In this document: piece after piece, positions 40,893 to 47,192 of the stretch | Layout: each line of letters opens with the position of its first letter | How positions within the stretch are numbered: position 1 is the stretch's first letter | Translations under genes and position numbers: made by a program | The notes under the pieces: model-generated | Told to the model about the DNA's origin: nothing | The model's database searches: none | What the model saw: the letters and a program-made list of their open reading frames with translations, nothing else | From: a virus | Length of the DNA: 48,724 nucleotides | Direction: 5' to 3' (one strand) | IMG/VR virus record: IMGVR_UViG_3300042568_001401 | Span: 1 to 48,724 of that record

Positions 40893-41152
40893 TAGTCCAA
40901 CTTTAGAGTAATCCATACGTCTTTGGAGATTTCCATCTGACACTGGTCATCCTGAATTCTGGTGGGTTTACCACCAGTGCTTGCGATCACTGGGCAGACT
41001 TTGTTCACTGTTTGTGTGTGAGCTTCGCGAAATTTGCAAATTCTGAAGTACTCCCAAATCCCAAAACCAGCCACCAAGACAACCACCACAATACTCATTG
41101 TGAGGTCATTAATATAACGATGCGAACCACTGACTTTACTTAAAGATGTCAT
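40892..41152 (-). CDS. Single-TM membrane protein
   Basis: 86 aa. One transmembrane segment (about 18-36, MSIVVVVLVAGFGIWEY), then a mostly polar domain with two cysteines (CPV, DDQCQ), probably periplasmic. GAGGAATT precedes the ATG and overlaps the TAG of the upstream gene. Not recognised. Confidence 0.55.
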   Translation of the reverse strand: MTSLSKVSGSHRYINDLTMSIVVVVLVAGFGIWEYFRICKFREAHTQTVNKVCPVIASTGGKPTRIQDDQCQMEISKDVWITLKLD

Positions 41153-41161
41153 AATTCCTCT

Positions 41162-41485
41162 CTATAGATCAAACATGTTCATAACAAACCAAATCAGTTT
41201 ACAAAATATATGCAGGGCCTGATCTGTGTGAAAACCAATGTCTTCATTGCTTTTGTGGAAGTCTATTACCAAATGGGTTATGGTTTCGTAACTAGCCAAT
41301 CTTAGACTGCCAGTCACCAGCAACACCAAGCTGCCATGCACCACGCTGTGGGCCAACAGACTCCAAAACCAGGGTATACCTGGTAAAGGATTTTTATGAT
41401 TTTTGGATCGAGCCAAAAAATCATTTTGAAACACATAATCGCCAAAAAAATGACCTGCCAATAACCACCATAACACATTAAACAT
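41162..41485 (-). CDS. DUF3307-like membrane protein
   Basis: 107 aa. LLAGHFFGDYVFQNDFLARSK and LLAHSVVHGSLVLLVTGSL, with further hydrophobic helices, match the DUF3307 family of small polytopic membrane proteins seen in phages and bacteria. Conserved His residues lie in the helices. Role unknown. Its ATG overlaps the stop of the 46-aa gene. Confidence 0.7.
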   Translation of the reverse strand: MFNVLWWLLAGHFFGDYVFQNDFLARSKNHKNPLPGIPWFWSLLAHSVVHGSLVLLVTGSLRLASYETITHLVIDFHKSNEDIGFHTDQALHIFCKLIWFVMNMFDL

Positions 41486-41618
41486 TTTTACCCCTACGCA
41501 GGCATTGACGAATAAACATCACACCGGCACTTACAACAGGCACTATTACAGGCCATCTAGTAGGCGCAAACACACCGTGAACTGGACAAAACAAAAATTC
41601 TGTGATATCGTTTAGCAT
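41478..41618 (-). CDS. 46-aa single-TM peptide
   Basis: ATG 41618 to TAA 41478. FLFCPVHGVFAPTRWPVIVP then VVSAGVMFIRQCLRRG: an extended region followed by a short hydrophobic segment and an Arg-rich end. It overlaps the next ATG by 8 nt and an AATAAATA box lies 7 nt upstream. No homologue recognised. Confidence 0.55.
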   Translation of the reverse strand: MLNDITEFLFCPVHGVFAPTRWPVIVPVVSAGVMFIRQCLRRGKNV

Positions 41619-41628
41619 GTCTTTGTAT

Positions 41629-41907
41629 TTATTTCTGCACTGACTGTTCCTGAATTATGTATTTTAGATAGCAGCGACCACTTATGTCGTAAAATTTCAT
41701 CTCCACAGTTTCTGACTGTTCATCCGGGTAGGCCTTGCGGGTCTCCACACTGACATTTGAAGACACTGGGTGAACAAAGGAAACCTTCTGTCCTGGCGGT
41801 AACTGAATGTGAGTGACGTGCGGATCAGTGGTGGTGTGAACTTCATTCTGTTGACGAATCCTGCAACTCATCAAAAAAACCATTAACAAAATCATTGCGT
41901 AGCGCAT
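41629..41907 (-). CDS. Small lipoprotein
   Basis: 92 aa. MRYAMILLMVFLMSCRIRQ is a signal peptide with lipobox LMSC (Cys15). The rest is beta-rich with no domain assigned. A phage lipoprotein may act at the outer membrane, for example in receptor masking as seen for T5 Llp; that is only an analogy. Confidence 0.65.
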   Translation of the reverse strand: MRYAMILLMVFLMSCRIRQQNEVHTTTDPHVTHIQLPPGQKVSFVHPVSSNVSVETRKAYPDEQSETVEMKFYDISGRCYLKYIIQEQSVQK

Positions 41908-41916
41908 GGGTGCCTC

Positions 41917-42048
41917 TCAGATAAAGAAATACATCTCGATATTTTTCTTGTTTTTGCGTTTGTTGTGGGTGTGCCAATCCATTAATCGATGCACCAGCAT
42001 TATGGGCAACGGAATCAGTATCAGCAAAATAATCAATGTGAGAATCAT
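41917..42048 (-). CDS. 43-aa single-TM peptide
   Basis: ATG 42048 to TGA 41917. A hydrophobic helix (LTLIILLILIPLPIMLVH) is followed by a basic tail (NKRKNKKN), so the C-terminus is probably cytoplasmic. It starts by ATGA overlap with the upstream gene. Not recognised. Confidence 0.5.
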   Translation of the reverse strand: MILTLIILLILIPLPIMLVHRLMDWHTHNKRKNKKNIEMYFFI

Positions 42049-42365
42049 GTGGAAAGGATACGCCAAACTATCAGTTGTTCGAGGCTTGACATGTCTGCCA
42101 CAGTTAACAGCGTCTCATTGGGGACAATTTTGTATCTATGCTTGATAGCCCGCTCACGATACTGATTGATGCGACCTGCCAAACATGGCTCCCAAATTTC
42201 AAAGCTCAATTTTTTGGTGTCGATGTGGCCAGTGATGTGAGCGCATTTAAACTCAATCCTGGAAGCATTGCCCATTATATCCTCGTAGAAGATTTTTTCA
42301 GAACTTAAAATCACAAGTGCTCTGAAAAATCCGCGATCATCTTGTGCTGCCCAAGCAATTCTCAT
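42045..42365 (-). CDS. Hypothetical protein
   Basis: 106 aa from ATG 42365 (a longer start would overlap the 87-aa gene). MRIAWAAQDDRGFFRALVIL and IEFKCAHITGHIDTKKLSFE suggest a small alpha/beta protein. Not recognised. Confidence 0.5.
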   Translation of the reverse strand: MRIAWAAQDDRGFFRALVILSSEKIFYEDIMGNASRIEFKCAHITGHIDTKKLSFEIWEPCLAGRINQYRERAIKHRYKIVPNETLLTVADMSSLEQLIVWRILST

Positions 42366-42375
42366 TTGTGTATTC

Positions 42376-42639
42376 TTAGTATCCGTATTTGAGTACAAAA
42401 AATGTTAGCAATTCGGGGTCATCAACTATCAACGTGGCATCACGGTATTCGTCTGCTCCTTTGAAGCCAGACAACCCCCATTCAGATTTCATCCATTTGA
42501 CAAAATTTTTTCTGCTGGCAGTTATAGAATATCCTTTTTGTGCGGTTCTCTCTCCATATGGGCCAAATTCTAAAGTCCAGGCAGCAACAAATGCTCGCTT
42601 GATGTGGTTGTTGTTTGGATCGCTGAGTTTAACAGTCAT
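42376..42639 (-). CDS. Small paralogous protein, LLTFFVLKY ending
   Basis: 87 aa. It starts MTVKLSDPNNNHIKRAF and ends DDPELLTFFVLKYGY, sharing both ends with the next gene (SDPEFRQI ... DNPELLTFFLIKYAA). The middle is variable and contains KWMKSEWG, matched by TWLHKEWG. A tandem duplication is clear. Function unknown. Confidence 0.65.
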   Translation of the reverse strand: MTVKLSDPNNNHIKRAFVAAWTLEFGPYGERTAQKGYSITASRKNFVKWMKSEWGLSGFKGADEYRDATLIVDDPELLTFFVLKYGY

Positions 42640-42640
42640 G

Positions 42641-42847
42641 CTATGCTGCGTATTTGATTAGGAAGAATGTCAATAGCTCTGGGTTGTCAATTTTGATGTT
42701 ATTTGTATCACTAATGTCAATACCCCATTCTTTATGCAACCAGGTGCTAAAAGAACCGGCACAGCCAGTACGCCACCAGTCAGTGACTGGACGACGACAT
42801 GCTGCATCTATCTGACGAAATTCTGGGTCACTAGTTTTAATAATCAT
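42641..42847 (-). CDS. Small paralogous protein, LLTFFLIKY ending
   Basis: 68 aa, IIKTSDPEFRQIDAACRRPV at the start and IDNPELLTFFLIKYAA at the end. A tandem paralogue of 42376-42639, and more distantly of the proteins at 8601, 8790, 47443 and 47667. Confidence 0.65.
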   Translation of the reverse strand: MIIKTSDPEFRQIDAACRRPVTDWWRTGCAGSFSTWLHKEWGIDISDTNNIKIDNPELLTFFLIKYAA

Positions 42848-42850
42848 ATT

Positions 42851-43066
42851 TTACGCCAGATTACCGTGGAAGTAGTACTTGCGGCGACTGGGGTCAGCAG
42901 GCGAGCCCAAATACTGAAACCCAGCATAGTTGCCGGTTTCGTGAAGCACGTTTTCCAGCACGCTGATCATAGCAAATCGTTCAGCGTCAGTGCAAGTGCT
43001 ATGCTCCAAACGATAGTTGATGTTGATCACCAACTCCCTTACGCTGAATGTTTTTCTGTTTGCCAT
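42851..43066 (-). CDS. Small conserved phage protein, leaderless
   Basis: 71 aa from ATG 43066. FSVRELVININYRLEHSTC and VLENVLHETGNYAGFQYL resemble a short family common in phages with NYAGF(R/Q)YL. Function unknown. The -10 TATCAT lies 6 nt before the ATG, so this should be a leaderless early mRNA; the upstream in-frame ATG would lie inside the promoter. Confidence 0.65.
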   Translation of the reverse strand: MANRKTFSVRELVININYRLEHSTCTDAERFAMISVLENVLHETGNYAGFQYLGSPADPSRRKYYFHGNLA

Positions 43067-43072
43067 ACTCTT

Positions 43073-43102
43073 ATGATAGCAAGACAACGTGAGCGATGTC
43101 AA
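43073..43102 (-). promoter_or_regulatory. sigma70-like promoter, leaderless
   Basis: TTGACA (43097-43102), 18 nt, TATCAT (43073-43078), preceded by TTGC; AAGAGT then ATG. It is back-to-back with the plus-strand late box at 43110. Confidence 0.7.
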
Positions 43103-43109
43103 TTCTTAG

Positions 43110-43117
43110 TATAAATA
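43110..43117 (+). promoter_or_regulatory. Late promoter box, TATAAATA, 5 nt before ATG
   Basis: A perfect TATAAATA followed by ATTAC and ATG of the ADP-ribosyltransferase-like gene. No ribosome-binding site fits between them. Confidence 0.7.
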
Positions 43118-43122
43118 ATTAC

Positions 43123-44250
43123 ATGAGATTCAGGGAAATCAAACACTTCGTGATTGAGTCAACAGAAGATGCTGTGGATTTTTTGAGAAAATATGTTAAC
43201 GATCCCATGAACAGATGGATCAGTGCAGACCGATTTGACAACATTCTCAGCTATTTTCCCTATCAGGGTGGTAAGCTGTATCGCGGTATGAATTTTCTTG
43301 ACCGGGAATCTTATGAAAAGTTTCTAGACGATATCAAAGATGGAGTGGTCAAAACACAATCAATCACCAGCTGGACCAGAGACTTGGACACTGCTTCACA
43401 GTTTGCAATCACCAGACCAACTTATTACTTTAACTCAGTGTTAGCATCTGCTGAATCGGCTCGACAAAAAAGTGGCGAACATATGGTTGGTTACCGAGGA
43501 GTGATTCTGACCACAGTTGTTCCTGCAGAAGTTGGAGTGGATGTTAATCAATCTGGTGTGGGTGCTGAGGATGAAGTTATCTTACCGGCTGGAAACTACA
43601 AAATTCAGATATTCAAAGAGTTTAAACCATTTGCCCAACAGGTCGCTGGACGAGATCCCAACGAACTCATTCAGTCTATTTCTCAAGAACAGTTTCGCTC
43701 TCAAGAGGAATATAAAAAATTGTTTTATTTCCTGCTCACAAACAACAAACCTGAAAGTTTCTCATCTGCCAGCAAACAACATATTTTTCGTTTACTATAC
43801 AGGAAACCCTACACTCCAGGTAACATTGCGTACGACGACCGTGTGAGTTACTTTGGATCTTTTGAAGTAACGCCCAGGTATAACTTCGCACCTTTTGGTC
43901 TCACAGAATACTTTTTGGACCAGGACCTAAAAAAACTGAGAAAAGACGCTGACCTCATGCTAAATGACGTGATGAAGACACTTAAACCCAAACTGGCTGA
44001 ATTTGGAATCTCAGTGGTAGATGTTAAACTCACTATTCACCATATTGAATGGGTATTGAAGATGGCATCGCCGGGGGCAATTAGTAAGTACACAAAATTT
44101 ATCAAATCAATTGTGGCACCAGAAAAGCAAAAGTTAGAACTCTCAGTCAGAGACATAAACAAAATCACTGACTCAAAACAAAAATCCAAAGCCATCGACG
44201 AATACAAAGAAAAGATCACCAGATTGATTCGTTTTGCTTCACAGGTTTAG
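43123..44250 (+). CDS. ADP-ribosyltransferase-like protein (R-S-E type)
   Basis: 375 aa from ATG 43123. The R-S-E signature is visible: Arg54 in LYRGM, the STS-like strand QSITSW (79-84) and E149-D-E151 in GAEDEVILPAG (ExE), as in arginine-specific mono-ADP-ribosyltransferases such as T4 Alt. The last 200 residues have no recognised domain. T4 Alt is packaged in the head and injected; the N-terminus MRFREIKHFVIESTED fits a targeting leader with VIE|S. The late-only leaderless promoter agrees with a virion protein. Confidence 0.75.
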   Translation: MRFREIKHFVIESTEDAVDFLRKYVNDPMNRWISADRFDNILSYFPYQGGKLYRGMNFLDRESYEKFLDDIKDGVVKTQSITSWTRDLDTASQFAITRPTYYFNSVLASAESARQKSGEHMVGYRGVILTTVVPAEVGVDVNQSGVGAEDEVILPAGNYKIQIFKEFKPFAQQVAGRDPNELIQSISQEQFRSQEEYKKLFYFLLTNNKPESFSSASKQHIFRLLYRKPYTPGNIAYDDRVSYFGSFEVTPRYNFAPFGLTEYFLDQDLKKLRKDADLMLNDVMKTLKPKLAEFGISVVDVKLTIHHIEWVLKMASPGAISKYTKFIKSIVAPEKQKLELSVRDINKITDSKQKSKAIDEYKEKITRLIRFASQV

Positions 44251-44391
44251 TATTGCTGCTACATTTGATCATAAAAACGCATATAGAACAGGATCTCCTA
44301 TCCAAACAGTTACGATCTTACTGTCATGATTGTCTATTACAATGCTGTTCAGTGTTGTCATGCAGTTTGACTATCAAAGTGCCCACTGAAA

Positions 44392-44904
44392 TTAAAAATA
44401 CCGATATCTTTCTGTTAGGTTTGATTTGTTTTCCACCAAACGATCGAACTGACCACTCTCGCCATCGATGTAAAAACCACTGGGATCCAGGATCCGACCA
44501 CGTAGCTCTACCCAGCTGTGTGGTACCCACCGAAACTCTTCTTCCAGATTGTTTTGGTAGATATATGTTTTGCGATCTTTTCGCTTCTTGGGGTTTAGAC
44601 CAGTTGATCTCATCTGTCTGATATCATGACTGGTTAAAGCATCCGGTGTTAGAACCGGGTGATCCAGATGAAACCAACCTTGTGCTTTGATTTGCTTTCC
44701 GTTTGTGGTAATTATGTAACCAATTGGTATTATTTCTGCAAAACCCGACAGCCCTTTTGTGTCCAAGAACTCTAAAAAATTCTGACTGGCCGAAATGCAT
44801 CCGTCAGTCGTAAAATACTGGTCAAGTTTATCCTGACTTTGTTGTCTCCAAAATTCAATTAACAAAGGATCAAATTTTTTGACCATTACCTCTGAGATAA
44901 ACAT
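44392..44904 (-). CDS. Papain/transglutaminase-fold-like protein
   Basis: 170 aa. A Cys in DGCISASQNFLEFL, then FRWVPHSWVELRG and RILDPSGFYIDG, give a Cys-His-Asp order like transglutaminase/papain-fold phage proteins (HSWVEL and DPSG motifs). Either a cysteine peptidase or a catalytically inert relative is possible. It converges with the ADP-ribosyltransferase gene; the 141-nt gap between them holds no clear terminator. ACTAAATA lies 6 nt before the ATG. Confidence 0.6.
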   Translation of the reverse strand: MFISEVMVKKFDPLLIEFWRQQSQDKLDQYFTTDGCISASQNFLEFLDTKGLSGFAEIIPIGYIITTNGKQIKAQGWFHLDHPVLTPDALTSHDIRQMRSTGLNPKKRKDRKTYIYQNNLEEEFRWVPHSWVELRGRILDPSGFYIDGESGQFDRLVENKSNLTERYRYF

Positions 44905-44910
44905 ATAATC

Positions 44911-44918
44911 TATTTAGT
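44911..44918 (-). promoter_or_regulatory. Late-type promoter box, ACTAAATA
   Basis: ACTAAATA, then 6 nt, then the ATG of the 170-aa gene; two mismatches to TATAAATA. Confidence 0.45.
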
Positions 44919-44956
44919 GATACACTGAAAAAGTCTATCACTAAGCCCAGTAATTT

Positions 44957-45042
44957 TGGTAGTCGGAGAGGGAGTCGAACCCTCATGTCTTGCGACGTCA
45001 GTTCCTAAGACTGATGCGTATTCCTAATTTCGCCATCCGACC
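44957..45042 (-). tRNA. tRNA-Leu(UAG)
   Basis: Acceptor GGTCGGA/TCCGACT (one G-U pair), anticodon stem TCAGT/ACTGA with loop CTTAGGA (anticodon TAG), a long class II variable arm (CGTCGCAAGACAT), T arm GAGGG-TTCGACT-CCCTC, discriminator A and encoded CCA. Confidence 0.92.
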
Positions 45043-45066
45043 ACATGAATTTTTGTATTTCGGCGG

Positions 45067-45084
45067 GAGCAACCTAAGTTGCTC
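45067..45084 (+). terminator. Possible terminator hairpin
   Basis: GAGCAAC-CTAA-GTTGCTC, followed on the plus strand by TTCTTTATTTATTT. There is no plus-strand gene directly upstream other than 43123-44250, so its use is uncertain. Apart from an ACCCTTGGGT palindrome, the rest of 45043-45243 shows nothing clear. Confidence 0.4.
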
Positions 45085-45243
45085 TTCTTTATTTATTTAT
45101 CTCTACCCTTGGGTGGAAGACCGAAAAAACTTGGTAGACCCTTTGAGCAAATTGCCCACTTTGAGTAATCTTTGCTAAATATATTTGTGGTTCGCGATAT
45201 GCAACTATCCAACCACTCTATAACTTCTAGGGAGTCACAGCAA

Positions 45244-45927
45244 ATGTATTTATCTGATACCGAACACCTTCTAAAATGTCAGTATTGCGGAAGGCCTGCC
45301 AAAACAAAAAACTCAAACGCTCAACACGAAATTCGATGCCATCACAATCCAAACCCATCGAAAATAAAACCTTCTTACGGGATGTTAGGAAAGAAAGGGT
45401 CTAATCAACATATCAAATCCAAACAAACTGGAGAGGAATATGTTATCGCTGAGTCAACAAGAAAAAAGATTAGTGAAGCAAACAAAAAACGCAGAATGTC
45501 TCTAGAAGCTAGAGAAAATCACAAAAAATCTATGACAAGAGCAGTTGAAAATCATCCCGAATCACATCTTTATGGAAACTCACGTAGAACAAAAAGATAT
45601 TATCATAATGATTTTATTTGTCAGGGTAAATGGGAACTTGATTTTTATAAATGGTGTTTAGAACAAAACCTCAAAGTTGAACGTGGAACTTCGTTTCCTT
45701 ACTATTGGGAAGGTCAAACTAGGAAATATTTCCCTGACTTTTATCTTCCTGAACTAAATCTTTGGATTGAAGTAAAAGGTTTTGAAACTGAACGTGATCG
45801 AGCTAAGTGGAAAGAATTTCCGCATTGTTTGAAGATTGTTAAAGAACAAGAAATCAAAGCAATTAGAACCGGAAATTTTTTATTGGTGGACCTGGTTGGG
45901 ATTGAACCAACGACCCTTCGGTTATGA
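45244..45927 (+). CDS. Homing-type endonuclease in the tRNA cluster
   Basis: 227 aa from ATG 45244 (AGGGAG upstream). N-terminal zinc finger C12-x2-C15 ... H28-x3-C32; a NUMOD3-like basic segment (TRKKISEANKKRRM); then a PD-(D/E)XK/Vsr-like nuclease core with Glu131 (GKWELDFY), Asp165 (YFPDFYLP) and E176-x-K178 (IEVKG). It interrupts a minus-strand tRNA cluster. Its last codons (LVGIEPTTLRL) are the antisense of tRNA-Met, so the real functional end is before about residue 213. AT-rich compared with its surroundings. Confidence 0.8.
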   Translation: MYLSDTEHLLKCQYCGRPAKTKNSNAQHEIRCHHNPNPSKIKPSYGMLGKKGSNQHIKSKQTGEEYVIAESTRKKISEANKKRRMSLEARENHKKSMTRAVENHPESHLYGNSRRTKRYYHNDFICQGKWELDFYKWCLEQNLKVERGTSFPYYWEGQTRKYFPDFYLPELNLWIEVKGFETERDRAKWKEFPHCLKIVKEQEIKAIRTGNFLLVDLVGIEPTTLRL

Positions 45928-45960
45928 GCCGATCGCTACTGACCACTGAGCTACAGGTCC
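45884..45960 (-). tRNA. tRNA-Met(CAU), elongator-type
   Basis: Acceptor GGACCTG/CAGGTCC, anticodon loop CTCATAA (CAT), T arm GTTGG-TTCAATC-CCAAC, A73 and encoded CCA. G1-C72 pairs, so it is not a bacterial initiator; a lysidine-modified Ile tRNA is the alternative. It overlaps the 3' end of the endonuclease gene on the opposite strand by 44 nt. Confidence 0.9.
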
Positions 45961-45974
45961 ACATTTTGCCTTTA

Positions 45975-45995
45975 ACTCCATTGAGCTACGGGTCC
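45975..45995 (-). pseudogene. 5' fragment of a second tRNA
   Basis: GGACCCGTAGCTCAATGGAG reads as the acceptor 5' strand and D arm of a tRNA similar to the adjacent tRNA-Met, but it breaks off into unrelated sequence; no anticodon or T arm follows before the intact tRNA. Confidence 0.65.
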
Positions 45996-46010
45996 ATACT
46001 CAGATTAAAA

Positions 46011-46123
46011 TCACAATGTAAACTCAACTACTTTATGGTCCCCGACTGCGAGGGTCATTTTAATGATCTAGTTCTAATTCTAGTCTTTTCAAAACAGTCT
46101 AGTTAGTTGAGTTCACACTGTGA
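46011..46123 (-). ncRNA. Structured RNA element, copy 1
   Basis: A 113-nt element closed by a 20-bp outer stem (46104-46123 with 46011-46030). Inside, minus strand 5' to 3': AGACTG, an A-rich segment, a CTAG/CTAG hairpin, ATTAAAATG, then CCCT-CGCAGTC-GGGG. GACTG (46095-46099) is complementary to CAGTC in the last loop (46044-46048), a possible 5-bp pseudoknot. Two outer-stem pairs and one inner pair are G-U on the minus strand but A-C mismatches on the plus strand, marking minus as the RNA strand. No protein frame. Confidence 0.7.
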
Positions 46124-46131
46124 AATTGTTA

Positions 46132-46234
46132 TGCAGATTAGCAAACTTCCTAACGGTGACCCTGACTGCGAGGGTTATTAATGGATGGATTATAAGTCCA
46201 ACCTTTTTAAATACAGTCTGTTTGCTAATCTGCA
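46132..46234 (-). ncRNA. Structured RNA element, copy 2
   Basis: A 103-nt element with the same order of parts as copy 1 but a different, perfect 15-bp outer stem (46220-46234 with 46132-46146). Hairpin GGTTGGA-CTTATAA-TCCATCC, then ACCCT-CGCAGTC-AGGGT; AGACTG is repeated upstream, so GACTG/CAGTC can pair again (46214-46218 with 46164-46168). It starts 9 nt after the stop of the 94-aa gene and precedes copy 1 and tRNA-Met in the same direction. Confidence 0.7.
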
Positions 46235-46243
46235 AAATCGTTG

Positions 46244-46528
46244 TTACGGCTTGTTGAAGAAGCCCCGCAGAATCTGCACCTTAACAGTGGGCTCGAACTG
46301 TTCCGCCAGCTTGTGAACAGCAGCTTCGTTGGCCTTCTTGCGGTTGTACGCATCCTTGTGGTAGGGCTTAACGGTGGCGACATCCATCACCTCACCCTGC
46401 TCGCCCACCAGCACAGCGGTGGTGCTCATGCGATTCTGTGTGACCTGCCGACCACGCTGGAAAAACGTCACTGGAGCCAGCTGCCGATAAAACTCAATAC
46501 TGCACTGCTTACCATTGATAACAACCAT
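46244..46528 (-). CDS. Small hypothetical protein
   Basis: 94 aa, basic, beta then alpha in pattern (MVVINGKQCSIEFYRQL, AAVHKLAEQFEP). It has a leader of about 60 nt with AGAGGA before the ATG and is driven by the promoter at 46593-46621. The two structured RNAs follow in its 3' region. Not recognised. Confidence 0.6.
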   Translation of the reverse strand: MVVINGKQCSIEFYRQLAPVTFFQRGRQVTQNRMSTTAVLVGEQGEVMDVATVKPYHKDAYNRKKANEAAVHKLAEQFEPTVKVQILRGFFNKP

Positions 46529-46592
46529 TTTTTTATCCTCTGTGTGTTCTGTGTTTACTGCTAAATTTTGTTCTGTTTACTGCTACTCTTTA

Positions 46593-46621
46593 AGTATAGC
46601 AAATTGCTCAACTTTAGTCAA
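46593..46621 (-). promoter_or_regulatory. sigma70-like early promoter
   Basis: TTGACT (46616-46621), 17 nt, TATACT (46593-46598), preceded by TTGC and followed by TAAAGAGTAGCAG, the same initially transcribed region as at 13460 and 13757. It should drive the 94-aa gene, both RNA elements and tRNA-Met. Confidence 0.75.
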
Positions 46622-46630
46622 ACAATTTGG

Positions 46631-47029
46631 TTACCATCTTTTATTGGGTTGTGGATGCAGGAATTGCACAATGCTGCCATCCAGATAATGCACAGTGTAA
46701 TCACTGCTAATGTAGCCGTCATTGGGGTTGGTATACCCATCACTCTCACTACATGGATGCCAGCGATCTCCACAGCATTCACAATCTTTGTTCTCTTCTA
46801 CTCCGTTGAAATAAATGCCAATATCGCATGCACGACTGTTTGCATGTTCAGCATCAAATGCTTGAATGAACACATGGCAGTCAATACTCTGTTCTTCATC
46901 CACATCATAACTACCACCACTGTTGTTTTGATCAAATGAATAAAAGCGTGGCGCCTTTTTTGCCAGTAAATCAAAAGTCAATTGATCCAGATGTTCATTT
47001 GCGGGTTTTAGGAGCTTGCTGGTAAACAT
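46631..47029 (-). CDS. Hypothetical protein abutting tRNA-Leu
   Basis: 132 aa from ATG 47029; an in-frame extension to 47080 would lie inside the tRNA. Acidic, with CECCGDRWHPC as a possible metal-binding knot and a C-terminal YTVHYLDGSIVQFLHPQ strand pair. The ATG is 6 nt after the tRNA CCA with no ribosome-binding site. Confidence 0.55.
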   Translation of the reverse strand: MFTSKLLKPANEHLDQLTFDLLAKKAPRFYSFDQNNSGGSYDVDEEQSIDCHVFIQAFDAEHANSRACDIGIYFNGVEENKDCECCGDRWHPCSESDGYTNPNDGYISSDYTVHYLDGSIVQFLHPQPNKRW

Positions 47030-47035
47030 AAATTT

Positions 47036-47123
47036 TGGTGGGGATGGAGGGGGTCGAACCCTCACGCTCATTGAGAGCAACGCGGTTTAAGCACGTTGTG
47101 GCTGCCGATTACACCACATCCCC
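47036..47123 (-). tRNA. tRNA-Leu(UAA)
   Basis: Acceptor GGGGATG/CATCCCC, anticodon stem ACGTG/CGCGT with loop CTTAAAC (anticodon TAA), a long variable arm, T arm GAGGG-TTCGACC-CCCTC, A73 and encoded CCA. Confidence 0.92.
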
Positions 47124-47148
47124 AAGTTGCACTGTTCTTACTTATTTA

Positions 47149-47177
47149 AGTATAGCACACTACTGGCAAATTTTTAA
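47149..47177 (-). promoter_or_regulatory. Probable promoter of tRNA-Leu(UAA)
   Basis: TATACT (47149-47154) preceded by GTGC; the -35 at 17 nt is TTAAAA, a weak match. It lies 26 nt before the tRNA. Confidence 0.5.
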
Positions 47178-47192
47178 GCATTTTGGTTAACT

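Noticed and set aside
45172-45243. Upstream starts for the homing endonuclease
   Set aside because: ATG 45244 has AGGGAG at a suitable distance; the earlier ones do not.
46011-46234. Plus-strand orientation, or MITE/transposon ends, for the paired inverted repeats
   Set aside because: The two copies have unrelated outer stems, so they are not terminal repeats of one element; wobble pairs favour the minus strand.
46631-47080. 149-aa version starting inside tRNA-Leu(UAA)
   Set aside because: The extra N-terminus is translated from the tRNA gene itself.
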